Shown in pieces: positions 1-9,021 of a stretch of 64,000 nucleotides of DNA; positions within the stretch are counted from its first letter, which is position 1, and each line of letters opens with the position of its first letter. The translations under genes and the position numbers were made by a program. This DNA is from Alteromonas macleodii (GTDB taxonomy: Bacteria > Pseudomonadota > Gammaproteobacteria > Enterobacterales > Alteromonadaceae): NCBI RefSeq assembly GCF_903772925.1, contig NZ_LR812090.1, positions 1,075,811-1,139,810 of the forward strand, given 5' to 3'. The notes under the pieces were generated by a model, which did not search any database, was not told the DNA's origin, and saw only the letters and a list, made by a program, of their open reading frames with translations.

Positions 1-3000
1 ATTGGGAACATCGGCACTGAAATTACCAGAACCGTCTACCGTTGCCGTAAATGTTTGCGTATTGCCAAGCGCATCGGTAACAGACAGTGTAACAGTGCTG
101 CCAGCGGGTAAATCGGTAGTACCTGAGATAGTAGGCGTGGTGTCGTTATCATCACCCAGTGGGTCTAGGGTTAAGCTTGGCGCATTGCTGTCCACGGTGC
201 CAGTTTGTGACGTTGAAGCACTATTTCCCGCAGCATCGGTAGCTGTTGCTTCGACATTGTAGTCGCCGTCAGCGAGTTCAGCAGGCACGTCTGCGCTAAA
301 TTCGCCGTTCGCATCTACTGTGGCAGTAAAGGTTTGGCTGTTTCCAGCACTATCGGTAACGGTAAGTGTAACCGTGCTGCCTGCTTCCAAGTTCGTAGAG
401 CCGCTAATTGACGGTGTCGTGTCGTTACCTGTGCCAAGTGGCTCTAATGAAATGGTGGGGGCTTGCGTATCAATGTTGCCGCCATTTTCAGTAACAGTTG
501 TTGTATTGCCGGCCTCGTCTGTTGCACTGGCCTCTACGGTATATTCACCCTCAGTAAGCGGCGTTTGCACGTCGACGTTAAAATCACCGTTCTCATCAAC
601 GATGGCATCGATAGTTTGTGTGTTGCCCGCGCTGTCGGTCACCACAATAGTTACTGTTGAACCAGGTGGTAAATCGGTAGAGCCAGAAATTGTTGGCGTG
701 GTGTCGCTGCCGTCAGTTTGTGGGTCTAGAGAAAGCGCTGGTGCGGTAGTGTCTATGTTGCCACTGTTGTCGACAACGGTAGTTGTATTACCCGCTGCAT
801 CAGTTGCTTCGACAGAAACCTCATAGTTGCCTTGTGCTAGCGCTTCTTCGACATCGGCGCTGAAATTACCATTTTCATCAACAATGGCGGTAACAGTTTG
901 CGTATTACCCTGGCTATCGGTGACGGTAATAGCGACCTCGCTGCCCGCTGGTAAATCTGTATTACCTGAGATAGTCGGTGTTGTGTCGTTAGTATCCGTT
1001 TGCGGGTCGATGTTCACAATCGGCGGGGTGGTATCAAGTACAGTAGTGGCCGTGGCGGTAGAGCTATTGCCATTTTCGTCTGTCACCGTCACTTCAATCT
1101 CGTATTCGCCTTCTTCAGAGCCAGGAGGGAATGCTACATTGAAGTTGCCATTCTCATCGGTTGTCCCCGTTATTGTCTGGCTGTTGCCGTCGCTATCGGT
1201 GATAACAACCACAACCTCTGAATTAGGGGCGTCTGACGATCCCCCTATGCCTTCACTACCGTTGGTAGGAGAGCCGGTTTCAATAACAACATTAGGGCCT
1301 TGGGTATTAATAACTGCATCGATGGAGGTTGAAGCGGTATTGCCCGCCACATCAGACACAGTAGCGGTTACCGTGAAGTCGCCGTTTGCGAGTGCTTGTG
1401 GCACTTCAGCACTGAAGCTACCGTCTTCTTGCACTGTTGCGGTAATGGTTTGCGTAGTGCCGTCTGAATGTACGATTTCTAGCGTCACTATTGCACCTGG
1501 TTCAGCGTCGGTGTCGCCATTTATCACCGGCGTGTCATCATTGGTTGAGCCAATAGGATCAAGGTTGATTATCGGCGCCGTGGTGTCAATTTCGCCAGTC
1601 ACTGTTGTGGTAGAACTGTTGCCTGCTGGTGTTGTTACAGTAACATCTACCGTGTACTCACCTTCGCTAAGTTCCGCTGGCACATCTTCGTTGAATGTGC
1701 CGTCAGCGCCCACTGTAGTAACGATTGTTTGTTCGTTACCCTCGCTATCTGTAACAACAATGACCACTTCACTGCCTGGAGGGGCATCGGTTTCACCAGA
1801 AACGTTGGGCGTAGTGTCGTTCGTTGGTGCAGGTTGGTTTACTGTCGTCGAAGGACTCGTTGAATCGTAATCGCCGCTTGCTGTTGCTTGCGTTGTATTA
1901 CCAGCTCCATCTGTCACTTCTGCCGTTACGTTGTAGGTGCCCTCAGCCACCGCATTTGGAACTTCAACGGTAAAGGTACCATCGGCAAGCACAGTGGTGG
2001 TAAAGGTTTGAGTAACGCCAGCACTATCGGTAACGGTAAGGGTTATCGTGCTTCCGGGCACGGCATCCGTTAAACCCGAAAGTGTGGGGGTAGCATCGCC
2101 ATTTATTCCTGGGTCGTTTAATGAGATGGTTGGCGCCGTCACGTCGATAGCACCCTGAGCGTCAGCATTGGCCGTATTGCCTGCTTCATCAGTCACGCTG
2201 GCGTTAACGGTAAATTCACCTTCAGCTAGTTCAGTCGGTACGTCAGCGCTGTAAGTGCCGTCAGCCTGCACAATGGCGGTCACGGTTTGAGTAACGCCCG
2301 CGCTATCGGTAATGGTTAATGTTACTGTGCTACCAGGCGCGGCATCAGTGGTACCTGACAAGGTTGGCGTAGTGTCGTTACCAGTCGCTATGGTGTCGAT
2401 AGTTATCGACGGTGCCGTAGTATCAATCTCGCCGGTAGTATCTGTGGTCGCTGTATTGCCAGCCTCATCAGTCACGCTGGCGTTAACCGTAAATTCACCT
2501 TCGGCCAACTCTGCAGGCACATCAACGCTATACGTGCCGTCTGCTTGTACAATGGCTGTCACGGTTTGCGTATTACCCGCGCTATCGGTGATAGTTAATG
2601 TAACTGTGCTACCCGGTGTAGCATCAGTGGTACCTGAAAGGGTCGGCGTAGTGTCGTTACCAGTCGCTATGGTGTCGATAGTGATCGACGGTGCAGTGGT
2701 ATCAATTACGCCCGTGGTGTCTGTGGTTGCTGTATTGCCAGCCTCATCCGTCACGCTGGCATTAACGGTAAATTCACCTTCGGCCAATTCAGCCGGCACA
2801 TCAACGCTATAGGTGCCGTCTGCTTGCACAGTGGCAGTTACAGTTTGCGTGTTGCCCGCGCTGTCGGTAATGGTTAACGTAACTGTGCTACCCGGTGTAG
2901 CATCAGTGGTACCTGACAAGGTTGGCGTAGTGTCGTTACCTGTCGCTATGGTGTCGATAGTGATCGACGGTGCAGTGGTATCAATTACACCCGTGGTGTC

Positions 3001-4085
3001 TGTGGTTGCTGTATTGCCAGCCTCATCCGTCACGCTGGCGTTAACCGTAAATTCACCTTCGGCCAATTCAGCCGGCACATCAACGCTATACGTGCCGTCT
3101 GCTTGCACAATGGTAGTCACGGTTTGCGTATTGCCCGCACTATCAGTAATGGTTAGCGTAACTGTGCTACCCGGTGTGGCATCCGTGGTACCTGAAAGGG
3201 TAGGCGTGGTGTCGTTATCAGGACCTGGCGCATTAATGGTAATGGTTGGGGCGGTAGTATCAATTTCCCCTGTAGTATCAGCAGTTGCTGTATTGCCTGC
3301 TTCATCGGTCACGCTGGCGTTAACGGTGAATTCGCCTTCGGCTAATTCGGCAGGTACATCTGCGCTGTACGTGCCGTCCGCTTGCACAATGGCAGTCACG
3401 GTTTGCGTATTGCCTGCACTGTCGGTAATGGTTAGCGTAACTGTGCTGCCAGGAGTGGCATCAGTAGTACCTGAAAGGGTAGGCGTGGTGTCGTTATCAG
3501 AACCTGGCGCATTAATGGTAATGGTTGGTGCAGTGGTATCAATTACACCCGTGGTGTCTGTGGTTGCTGTATTGCCAGCCTCATCCGTCACGCTGGCGTT
3601 AACGGTAAATTCACCTTCGGCCAATTCTGCAGGTGCATCAACGCTATAGGTGCCGTCGGCTTGCACAGTGGTAGTTACAGTTTGAGTATTGCCTGCACTG
3701 TCGGTAATGGTTAGCGTAACTGTGCTTCCCGGTGTGGCATCAGTGGTACCTGACAGGGTAGGCGTGGTGTCGTTATCCGAGCCAGGCGCATTAATTGTGA
3801 TTGTTGGAGCAGTAGCATCAATTTCGCCGGTGGTAGAGCTATCAGCTGTGTTGCCGGTAGGTTCTAGCACGGTGGCGTCTACAGTAAATTCACCATCGGC
3901 CAATGCGTTTGGCACGTCTACACTAAATGTGCCATCGCCTTGTACGATAGCAGTAACAGTTTGGATATTTCCAGCACTGTCGGTAACAGTTAGTGTGACT
4001 GTACTACCCGGAATAGCTGAAGTAATACCGGATAAGGTGGGCGTGGTGTCGCTTGTTAAACCGATTGCGTCAAGAGTAAGAGAAA
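1..4085 (-). repeat. Tandem 279-bp coding repeats of the adhesin
   Basis: A landmark segment (ggcgtagtgtcgtta and variants) recurs at about 1814, 2093, 2372, 2651, 2930, 3209, 3488, 3767 and 4046, exactly 279 bp (93 codons) apart. Older copies further left are more diverged, and one interval (1532 to 1814) is 282 bp. About 14 to 15 units fit in the window. Copies between about 2100 and 3850 are nearly identical over long stretches, pointing to recent expansion or gene conversion. Confidence 0.92.
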
Positions 4086-4650
4086 TGTCTTGCGCTTGTT
4101 CACCTGTTTCAGAAAATTCAACGGGCGCAACATCGTCATTATCGTTTGCATTTTGATCGAACTGGAAACCGGCTGGGTCAACATCTTCATTTATGCGGTC
4201 AACGCGAACAAAATTACTCCCTCCGCCTGCTCCAGCACCGCCATCAAGGCCGGCAGCGGTAGCTTCCAATGACTCTAAGATGTCGCCGTCACCAGCAAGC
4301 GCGTCAAGAAAATCAGCATCGCCTGCTTGGTTCTCACCTTCGATACTCTCCGCGCCATCAACACCGTCAAGTAATGCGGCAAGCTCATCGACACTCTCAT
4401 CAAAGACAGCAAATTCATCGTCAGAATTGTTTTCTGTAAAATCTAATTGGAGCGGGAAAGTGACACTTTGCCCAGCTGGAAGTGTGCGAAGTTCGCCATC
4501 AACACTAACGGTGACGAAACCATCAGGTGAGACATCTAACACATCACCCTCATAAACAGTCATTCCGACAGTAGCAGTAACTTGTTCACCTGTGTCACCA
4601 CGAACAATAGAAGCCTCACCATTTACTTCTGCAATGATTACTTCAGCCAT
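1..4650 (-). CDS. lapA: LapA-type giant repeat adhesin, N-terminal part (3' truncated by window edge)
   Basis: The minus-strand frame is open from the ATG at 4650 to base 1 (1550 codons) with no stop, so only the N-terminal part is present. Residues 1 to about 130 resemble the retention module of LapA-family adhesins, which folds in the periplasm and plugs the outer-membrane pore. A TAAG motif (residues 131-134) followed by a Gly-rich linker fits the dialanine site cut by LapG proteases. From about residue 190 onward come Ig-like repeats of about 93 residues with recurring TPTLSG, GSTVTLT and DEAGNTA segments. The predicted role is a cell-surface, type I-secreted biofilm adhesin. The secretion genes, lapG and lapD follow in this window, which strongly supports the call. 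The C-terminal ligand-binding and RTX secretion signal would lie beyond base 1. The gene name is by family; orthology was not tested. Confidence 0.9.
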   Translation of the reverse strand, partial: MAEVIIAEVNGEASIVRGDTGEQVTATVGMTVYEGDVLDVSPDGFVTVSVDGELRTLPAGQSVTFPLQLDFTENNSDDEFAVFDESVDELAALLDGVDGAESIEGENQAGDADFLDALAGDGDILESLEATAAGLDGGAGAGGGSNFVRVDRINEDVDPAGFQFDQNANDNDDVAPVEFSETGEQAQDISLTLDAIGLTSDTTPTLSGITSAIPGSTVTLTVTDSAGNIQTVTAIVQGDGTFSVDVPNALADGEFTVDATVLEPTGNTADSSTTGEIDATAPTITINAPGSDNDTTPTLSGTTDATPGSTVTLTITDSAGNTQTVTTTVQADGTYSVDAPAELAEGEFTVNASVTDEAGNTATTDTTGVIDTTAPTITINAPGSDNDTTPTLSGTTDATPGSTVTLTITDSAGNTQTVTAIVQADGTYSADVPAELAEGEFTVNASVTDEAGNTATADTTGEIDTTAPTITINAPGPDNDTTPTLSGTTDATPGSTVTLTITDSAGNTQTVTTIVQADGTYSVDVPAELAEGEFTVNASVTDEAGNTATTDTTGVIDTTAPSITIDTIATGNDTTPTLSGTTDATPGSTVTLTITDSAGNTQTVTATVQADGTYSVDVPAELAEGEFTVNASVTDEAGNTATTDTTGVIDTTAPSITIDTIATGNDTTPTLSGTTDATPGSTVTLTITDSAGNTQTVTAIVQADGTYSVDVPAELAEGEFTVNASVTDEAGNTATTDTTGEIDTTAPSITIDTIATGNDTTPTLSGTTDAAPGSTVTLTITDSAGVTQTVTAIVQADGTYSADVPTELAEGEFTVNASVTDEAGNTANADAQGAIDVTAPTISLNDPGINGDATPTLSGLTDAVPGSTITLTVTDSAGVTQTFTTTVLADGTFTVEVPNAVAEGTYNVTAEVTDGAGNTTQATASGDYDSTSPSTTVNQPAPTNDTTPNVSGETDAPPGSEVVIVVTDSEGNEQTIVTTVGADGTFNEDVPAELSEGEYTVDVTVTTPAGNSSTTTVTGEIDTTAPIINLDPIGSTNDDTPVINGDTDAEPGAIVTLEIVHSDGTTQTITATVQEDGSFSAEVPQALANGDFTVTATVSDVAGNTASTSIDAVINTQGPNVVIETGSPTNGSEGIGGSSDAPNSEVVVVITDSDGNSQTITGTTDENGNFNVAFPPGSEEGEYEIEVTVTDENGNSSTATATTVLDTTPPIVNIDPQTDTNDTTPTISGNTDLPAGSEVAITVTDSQGNTQTVTAIVDENGNFSADVEEALAQGNYEVSVEATDAAGNTTTVVDNSGNIDTTAPALSLDPQTDGSDTTPTISGSTDLPPGSTVTIVVTDSAGNTQTIDAIVDENGDFNVDVQTPLTEGEYTVEASATDEAGNTTTVTENGGNIDTQAPTISLEPLGTGNDTTPSISGSTNLEAGSTVTLTVTDSAGNSQTFTATVDANGEFSADVPAELADGDYNVEATATDAAGNSASTSQTGTVDSNAPSLTLDPLGDDNDTTPTISGTTDLPAGSTVTLSVTDALGNTQTFTATVDGSGNFSADVPN
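4249..4260 (-). other. Predicted LapG cleavage site (TAAG) in the adhesin
   Basis: Codons 131-134 of the adhesin read Thr-Ala-Ala-Gly, followed by Leu-Asp-Gly-Gly-Ala-Gly-Ala-Gly-Gly-Gly-Ser. LapG-family proteases are known to cut between the two alanines of such a motif in the N-terminal region of LapA-like adhesins. The protease gene is at 12897-13577. Confidence 0.75.
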
Positions 4651-4897
4651 ATTTCCCTCTCAATCAATAAAAATCACGCTATACAAAAAAGCGTAGCAGA
4701 GGTTTTTAAATCGGTTACCGGACCGTGGTACGGGGGAGATATATCCTTTGGTATAGGTTATAGGTAGTTCCCCCTAATTTATTCATTTTTAGATTAAAAA
4801 GTGTCGCATCGATTTGCAGAAAATTTTTTAGCGTCTACTTTTTAAATGTAAGAAACGACACAAATGTCACCTAGTTTTTATATAGTGAGACGCATAT

Positions 4898-6844
4898 ATG
4901 AAGTTGATTAATTCAGTGCTTACCAAGGTTGTTATTGGAGCAACTGGCGCTGTGCTTGCTCATGCTGCTATTGCTCAAAGCAATGGTGTTGGTAACTCGT
5001 CAGTCAGTTTGGAAGACTATGTTCGCAAAGTAGTAAACGAAAATCCGGAAGTACAAGCCAGCTGGCGTCAACTTCAAGTGGCGATGTCAGATGTTGACAT
5101 CGCGAGAGGCGGTTTTCGCCCACAGGTCGATGTATTGGCGTCGAGCGCATACACTGATAGAAATTACGGTTTGGACCGCGAATACATGGGCCATACTGCT
5201 CAAATCACCCTTACCCAAATGTTATACGACGGTTTTTTAACAAGCAGTGAGGTAAAGCGGTTTAAACAAGCGCAAGTTGTACGGTTTTTTGAACTAATGG
5301 GCGAAATTGAGCAAAAGTCGTTAGATACCGCCCTTGCTTATATGGATGTTCAGTTGTTTCGAGAGCTTTTGAAGCTCGCAGAAGAAAACCTGATCACTCA
5401 CGTCGATGTGTTCAAACAAATTGAAGAAAGCGTTGAAGCCGGGGTAGGTCGTAGAGCTGACTTAGAGCAAATCAGCGGCCGTCTATCACTTGCCGAATCT
5501 AATGTACTCACTGAGTTATCGAATTTACATGATGTTACCGCACGCTTTTTGCGGTTGGTAGGTGAAAAGCCTGCTCAAGACCTCCAATCAGTATCGATAA
5601 ACTCTGCTTTCGTTGATGCAAACGTCACAGATATACAATCTTTACTTACTAGCGCATATGGCACTAATCCACAATTTAATGCTGCTATTTATAACATAGA
5701 TGCACAGCGTTATGCGGTCGATAGTGCAAAGAGTCTCTACCATCCTCAGGTTAATTTGACCGCAAGTTATGGTGCGCAAACTCGAGATCAAGCTGCACTA
5801 AATAACACCATTACCGAAGCGAGTGTCGGCGTTAATTTTTCTTATAACTTGTATAACGGTGGGTCGGACAGTGCGGCTATAAGACAGGCACTGTCACAGG
5901 TGGACTTAGCAAAAGACTTAAGAGATAAAGCCTGTATCGATATGAGACAAACGGTACAGATTGCTTACAACGACATCATCAATATTACAGAGCAACTTCC
6001 AGCGCTGAATGCACATAGACTATCTTCAGACAGAGTAAAATCAGCATATATGGACCAATTCACTATAGGTGAACGCTCTTTATTGGATTTGCTAGATTCA
6101 GAAAATGAGTACTACGAATCGAGTCGTGCTTACTTGGAAGCGCAGTATACGCTAGAAAAAGCACGAGTAAGACTGCTTGCGGCATCGGGGAGCTTAGCGC
6201 AAACGTTAGGTATAACAAAGGAAGGCGTACCTGATGTGCTAAATAAAGCAGAAGAAAAAATTAGCTACGACCCTAACTACGTATGTCCTGTAGTTCGCAC
6301 TAACTTTGAAGATGAGCTAAATATTCTAAAACGCGACTCTGATGGTGACGGTATTGTTGATTTATGGGATGACTGTGTTGATTCAACGCCGGGTGCCATG
6401 GTCGATGACTTTGGTTGTGAAGCGAAAGAGCCTGAATTGGCGCCAGAACCAAGTGCTGCTGACTTCACCGTGGACAACGCAAATATAATAGAGTCATTTA
6501 ACGTAAACATTGAGTTTGCCTCTAATTCTACCGAGGTTTTACCTGAGTATGAGAACTCACTTCAAGAGGTTATTGATGCGCTTAATAGTGACGCTAATTC
6601 TGGAGTGATCATTCACGGTCATGCATCTTTAGATGGAGACGCCGCCTACAATCAGCGTCTATCTGAACGTAGAGCGAAAGCTGTCGCATCAATGCTTATG
6701 ACTAAAGCAAACATAGAGGCTAGAAGAATCACCGCTGTCGGTTATGGGGAAACTCGTCCGCTTGTCGATGAAGAGTCAGAAGCGGCCAATGCCCGTAATC
6801 GTAGAATTGAGGCGGCTATCATCCAGCTTCCTTCAACGCAATAG
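4898..6844 (+). CDS. lapE: TolC-family outer-membrane channel fused to an OmpA-like domain (LapE role)
   Basis: A 648-residue protein with a signal peptide (cleavage likely after Ala-Ile-Ala, residue 26). Residues of about 30 to 455 form a TolC-type outer-membrane efflux domain. A short thrombospondin type 3-like calcium motif follows (DSDGDGIVD, about 478-508), with a Cys-containing DDCxDxTPG stretch. The C-terminus (about 535-645) is an OmpA-like peptidoglycan-binding domain with the typical LSxRRAxAVxxxL and GYGExxP patterns. It is the predicted outer-membrane exit duct for the adhesin encoded divergently upstream, and the first gene of the secretion operon with lapB and lapC. The fusion would anchor the exporter to the cell wall. 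Ordinary TolC or LapE proteins are about 430-470 residues, so the extra 190 residues are the notable feature. Confidence 0.9.
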   Translation: MKLINSVLTKVVIGATGAVLAHAAIAQSNGVGNSSVSLEDYVRKVVNENPEVQASWRQLQVAMSDVDIARGGFRPQVDVLASSAYTDRNYGLDREYMGHTAQITLTQMLYDGFLTSSEVKRFKQAQVVRFFELMGEIEQKSLDTALAYMDVQLFRELLKLAEENLITHVDVFKQIEESVEAGVGRRADLEQISGRLSLAESNVLTELSNLHDVTARFLRLVGEKPAQDLQSVSINSAFVDANVTDIQSLLTSAYGTNPQFNAAIYNIDAQRYAVDSAKSLYHPQVNLTASYGAQTRDQAALNNTITEASVGVNFSYNLYNGGSDSAAIRQALSQVDLAKDLRDKACIDMRQTVQIAYNDIINITEQLPALNAHRLSSDRVKSAYMDQFTIGERSLLDLLDSENEYYESSRAYLEAQYTLEKARVRLLAASGSLAQTLGITKEGVPDVLNKAEEKISYDPNYVCPVVRTNFEDELNILKRDSDGDGIVDLWDDCVDSTPGAMVDDFGCEAKEPELAPEPSAADFTVDNANIIESFNVNIEFASNSTEVLPEYENSLQEVIDALNSDANSGVIIHGHASLDGDAAYNQRLSERRAKAVASMLMTKANIEARRITAVGYGETRPLVDEESEAANARNRRIEAAIIQLPSTQ

Positions 6845-6861
6845 TGGTGTGGTAGACCTAT

Positions 6862-9021
6862 ATGAAGGAAAAAAAGGTCGACAGCGACATATCATATCTT
6901 GAGAAACAAGGTGGCGTATTGATGGATTGTTTAATAACAATCTGCCATGCCCACCATTTGGATGTATCTCGAGTTAGCCTGCTTAGCGGACTGCCCTTAG
7001 ACCACGGTGAGTTGTCTCCTACGGGGTTTGAACGCGCAGCAAAACGAGCAGGGCTCGCCAGTAGAACAGTAAAACGCGATTTCGACCATATCAATACAGC
7101 AATATTACCCGCTGTTTTAGTGTTAAGTGATAAGCAAGCTTGCGTATTACACGGGCTTGATAAAACGCATGCCAGAGTCTCATATCCGGAGCTAGATGAC
7201 GCTGTGGTCGAAGTACCAAGAGATGAGCTAATTGCCAGCTATACAGGGTATGTCATTTTTGCTCGCCCCGAGATGAATGCACAAGAAACCAATGCGCAGA
7301 TAGACAAGTCATCAGTAGGGCATTGGTTATGGTCGTCCATAAGAACGGCAAAAGGTTTATATCGCGACGTTCTTTTAGCGTCCGTTTTTATCAGTTTGCT
7401 TTCTATCGCATTACCCCTGTTCGTAATGAATGTTTACGACAGGGTAGTGCCAAATGCTGCGCTAGAAACCATGTGGGCACTAGCTATTGGCGTTTTACTT
7501 GTGCTAGCCGCAGATTTTTTATTGCGCATGCTTAGACAGTATTTTGTAGAGTTGGCGGCAAGTCGATTAGATGTCACGCTATCGGCGAAAATAATGGAAA
7601 AAGTGCTGTCTATAAATTTAGCGAGCAAACCTGCTAAAAGTGGCTCATTCATAAATAGCCTACAGTCTTTTGAAAGTATTCGGCAGTTTTTTGGTTCGGT
7701 CACCTTAGTGGCGTTGGTTGATTTACCCTTTGGCCTACTGTTTGTAGTCATTATCGCCATGATCGATTTTTATCTGATCATTCCAATACTTATTGGTGCT
7801 ACTGCGCTTTTCCTATATGCGATGAAGGCGCAGCGGGTAATGCGCTCTTTGTCTGAAGAATCGATGGAAATTAGCTCTCGTAAAAGCTCCCTTGTAACTG
7901 AAAGCGTAACGTCGTTAGAAGACGTTAAAGCGTTTGGTTACCAAAGCAGAAATCAAAGTGCGTGGGAAAAGCAGACAATCTTCCTTGCCAAAGTCAACGC
8001 AAAACTTCGCTTAGTATCAATGTCGGTCAATAATGCAGCGCTCTGGATCCAGCAATCGGTGGGTGTGGTTATCATCCTCACTGGCGTTTACCTTATTATT
8101 GAGGGTGTGATTACACAAGGTGGTCTAATAGCCGCTTATTTACTATCAAGCCGAGCTATGGGGCCGGTTTCTCAGGCTGCCGCATTGCTTGCTCAATTCC
8201 ATCACGCTGAAACCGCAAAGAATGCCCTTGATGACATTATGTCTCTGCCAAGTGAAACAGGTAGCAACAAACAGATTAAAAACAATGTCGTGCTAAAAGG
8301 GAATATTGACGCTAACCAGCTTTGCTTCAAGTATCCAGATGAAACCGTTCTCGCGCTAAAAGACATAAACTTCTCTATCAAGCAAGGAGAGCACGTTGCT
8401 ATTTTGGGCAAAAACGGGTGCGGAAAGTCAACGTTAAACAAGCTTCTCATGGCTTTTTATCGCCCTGAATCGGGACAACTTTTATTGGATGGAATAGACC
8501 TTCAGCAGTATGACCCAACGCTGTTGCGTAAACAAATAGGCTATGTACCGCAAGATGTGAGCCTTTTTCACGGCTCATTAAAAGACAATATTTTGCCAGA
8601 GGATACACATATTGACGAGGCTGAGTTTTGGGAAGTCATTACCCAATGTGGGTTGGCAAAGTTAGTTAACGGAAGCGCCAGTGGCATAGAGCAAAATGTG
8701 GGCGAGCGCGGCTGCTTGCTGTCAGGTGGGCAGCGTCAGGCTGTGGCGATGGCAAGGGCCATAGTACGAGACCCTGCAATTTACATTATGGATGAACCAA
8801 CTTCAGCCATGGATTCAACTAATGAAGCGCAGATGAAGGAAACGATTAAGGCGGCAACGGCAGGTAAAACTCTCATCATTAATACGCACAGAACCACATT
8901 ACTAGACTTGGTAGAGCGGGTCATTGTTGTAGAAAACGGAAAAGTGATTGCCGATGGTAAAAAGGAAGAGGTACTCGTGCAGTTTAGACAACCCAGTCAA
9001 GTATTGAAGAGGGCGCCATGA
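6862..9021 (+). CDS. lapB: Type I secretion ABC transporter ATPase/permease (LapB)
   Basis: A 719-residue inner-membrane exporter half-transporter. The N-terminal 130 residues are a C39 peptidase-like domain that appears to lack the catalytic Cys, as is usual for exporters of uncleaved RTX-type substrates. Residues of about 160-440 form the ABC transmembrane domain with several hydrophobic segments. The nucleotide-binding domain has Walker A GKNGCGKST (about 517-525), signature LSGGQ and Walker B IYIMDEPTS. It lies 17 bp after lapE and overlaps lapC by 4 bp (ATGA), so the three genes are one operon. Its role is to power export of the large adhesin across both membranes. Confidence 0.93.
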   Translation: MKEKKVDSDISYLEKQGGVLMDCLITICHAHHLDVSRVSLLSGLPLDHGELSPTGFERAAKRAGLASRTVKRDFDHINTAILPAVLVLSDKQACVLHGLDKTHARVSYPELDDAVVEVPRDELIASYTGYVIFARPEMNAQETNAQIDKSSVGHWLWSSIRTAKGLYRDVLLASVFISLLSIALPLFVMNVYDRVVPNAALETMWALAIGVLLVLAADFLLRMLRQYFVELAASRLDVTLSAKIMEKVLSINLASKPAKSGSFINSLQSFESIRQFFGSVTLVALVDLPFGLLFVVIIAMIDFYLIIPILIGATALFLYAMKAQRVMRSLSEESMEISSRKSSLVTESVTSLEDVKAFGYQSRNQSAWEKQTIFLAKVNAKLRLVSMSVNNAALWIQQSVGVVIILTGVYLIIEGVITQGGLIAAYLLSSRAMGPVSQAAALLAQFHHAETAKNALDDIMSLPSETGSNKQIKNNVVLKGNIDANQLCFKYPDETVLALKDINFSIKQGEHVAILGKNGCGKSTLNKLLMAFYRPESGQLLLDGIDLQQYDPTLLRKQIGYVPQDVSLFHGSLKDNILPEDTHIDEAEFWEVITQCGLAKLVNGSASGIEQNVGERGCLLSGGQRQAVAMARAIVRDPAIYIMDEPTSAMDSTNEAQMKETIKAATAGKTLIINTHRTTLLDLVERVIVVENGKVIADGKKEEVLVQFRQPSQVLKRAP

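Noticed and set aside
1..4085. Possible CRISPR or satellite array
   Set aside because: The period is 279 bp, in frame, and encodes Ig-like domains. There are no short repeats with unique spacers.
2..4650. Long open frames on the plus strand opposite the adhesin repeats
   Set aside because: They repeat with the same 279-bp period and encode low-complexity Ser/Val/Leu strings. They are antisense shadows of the repeat gene and lack ribosome sites.
6862..7260. Active C39 peptidase domain in LapB
   Set aside because: The domain aligns with C39-like domains of exporters, but the catalytic Cys position does not appear occupied. A Cys at about residue 23 is out of register by eye.
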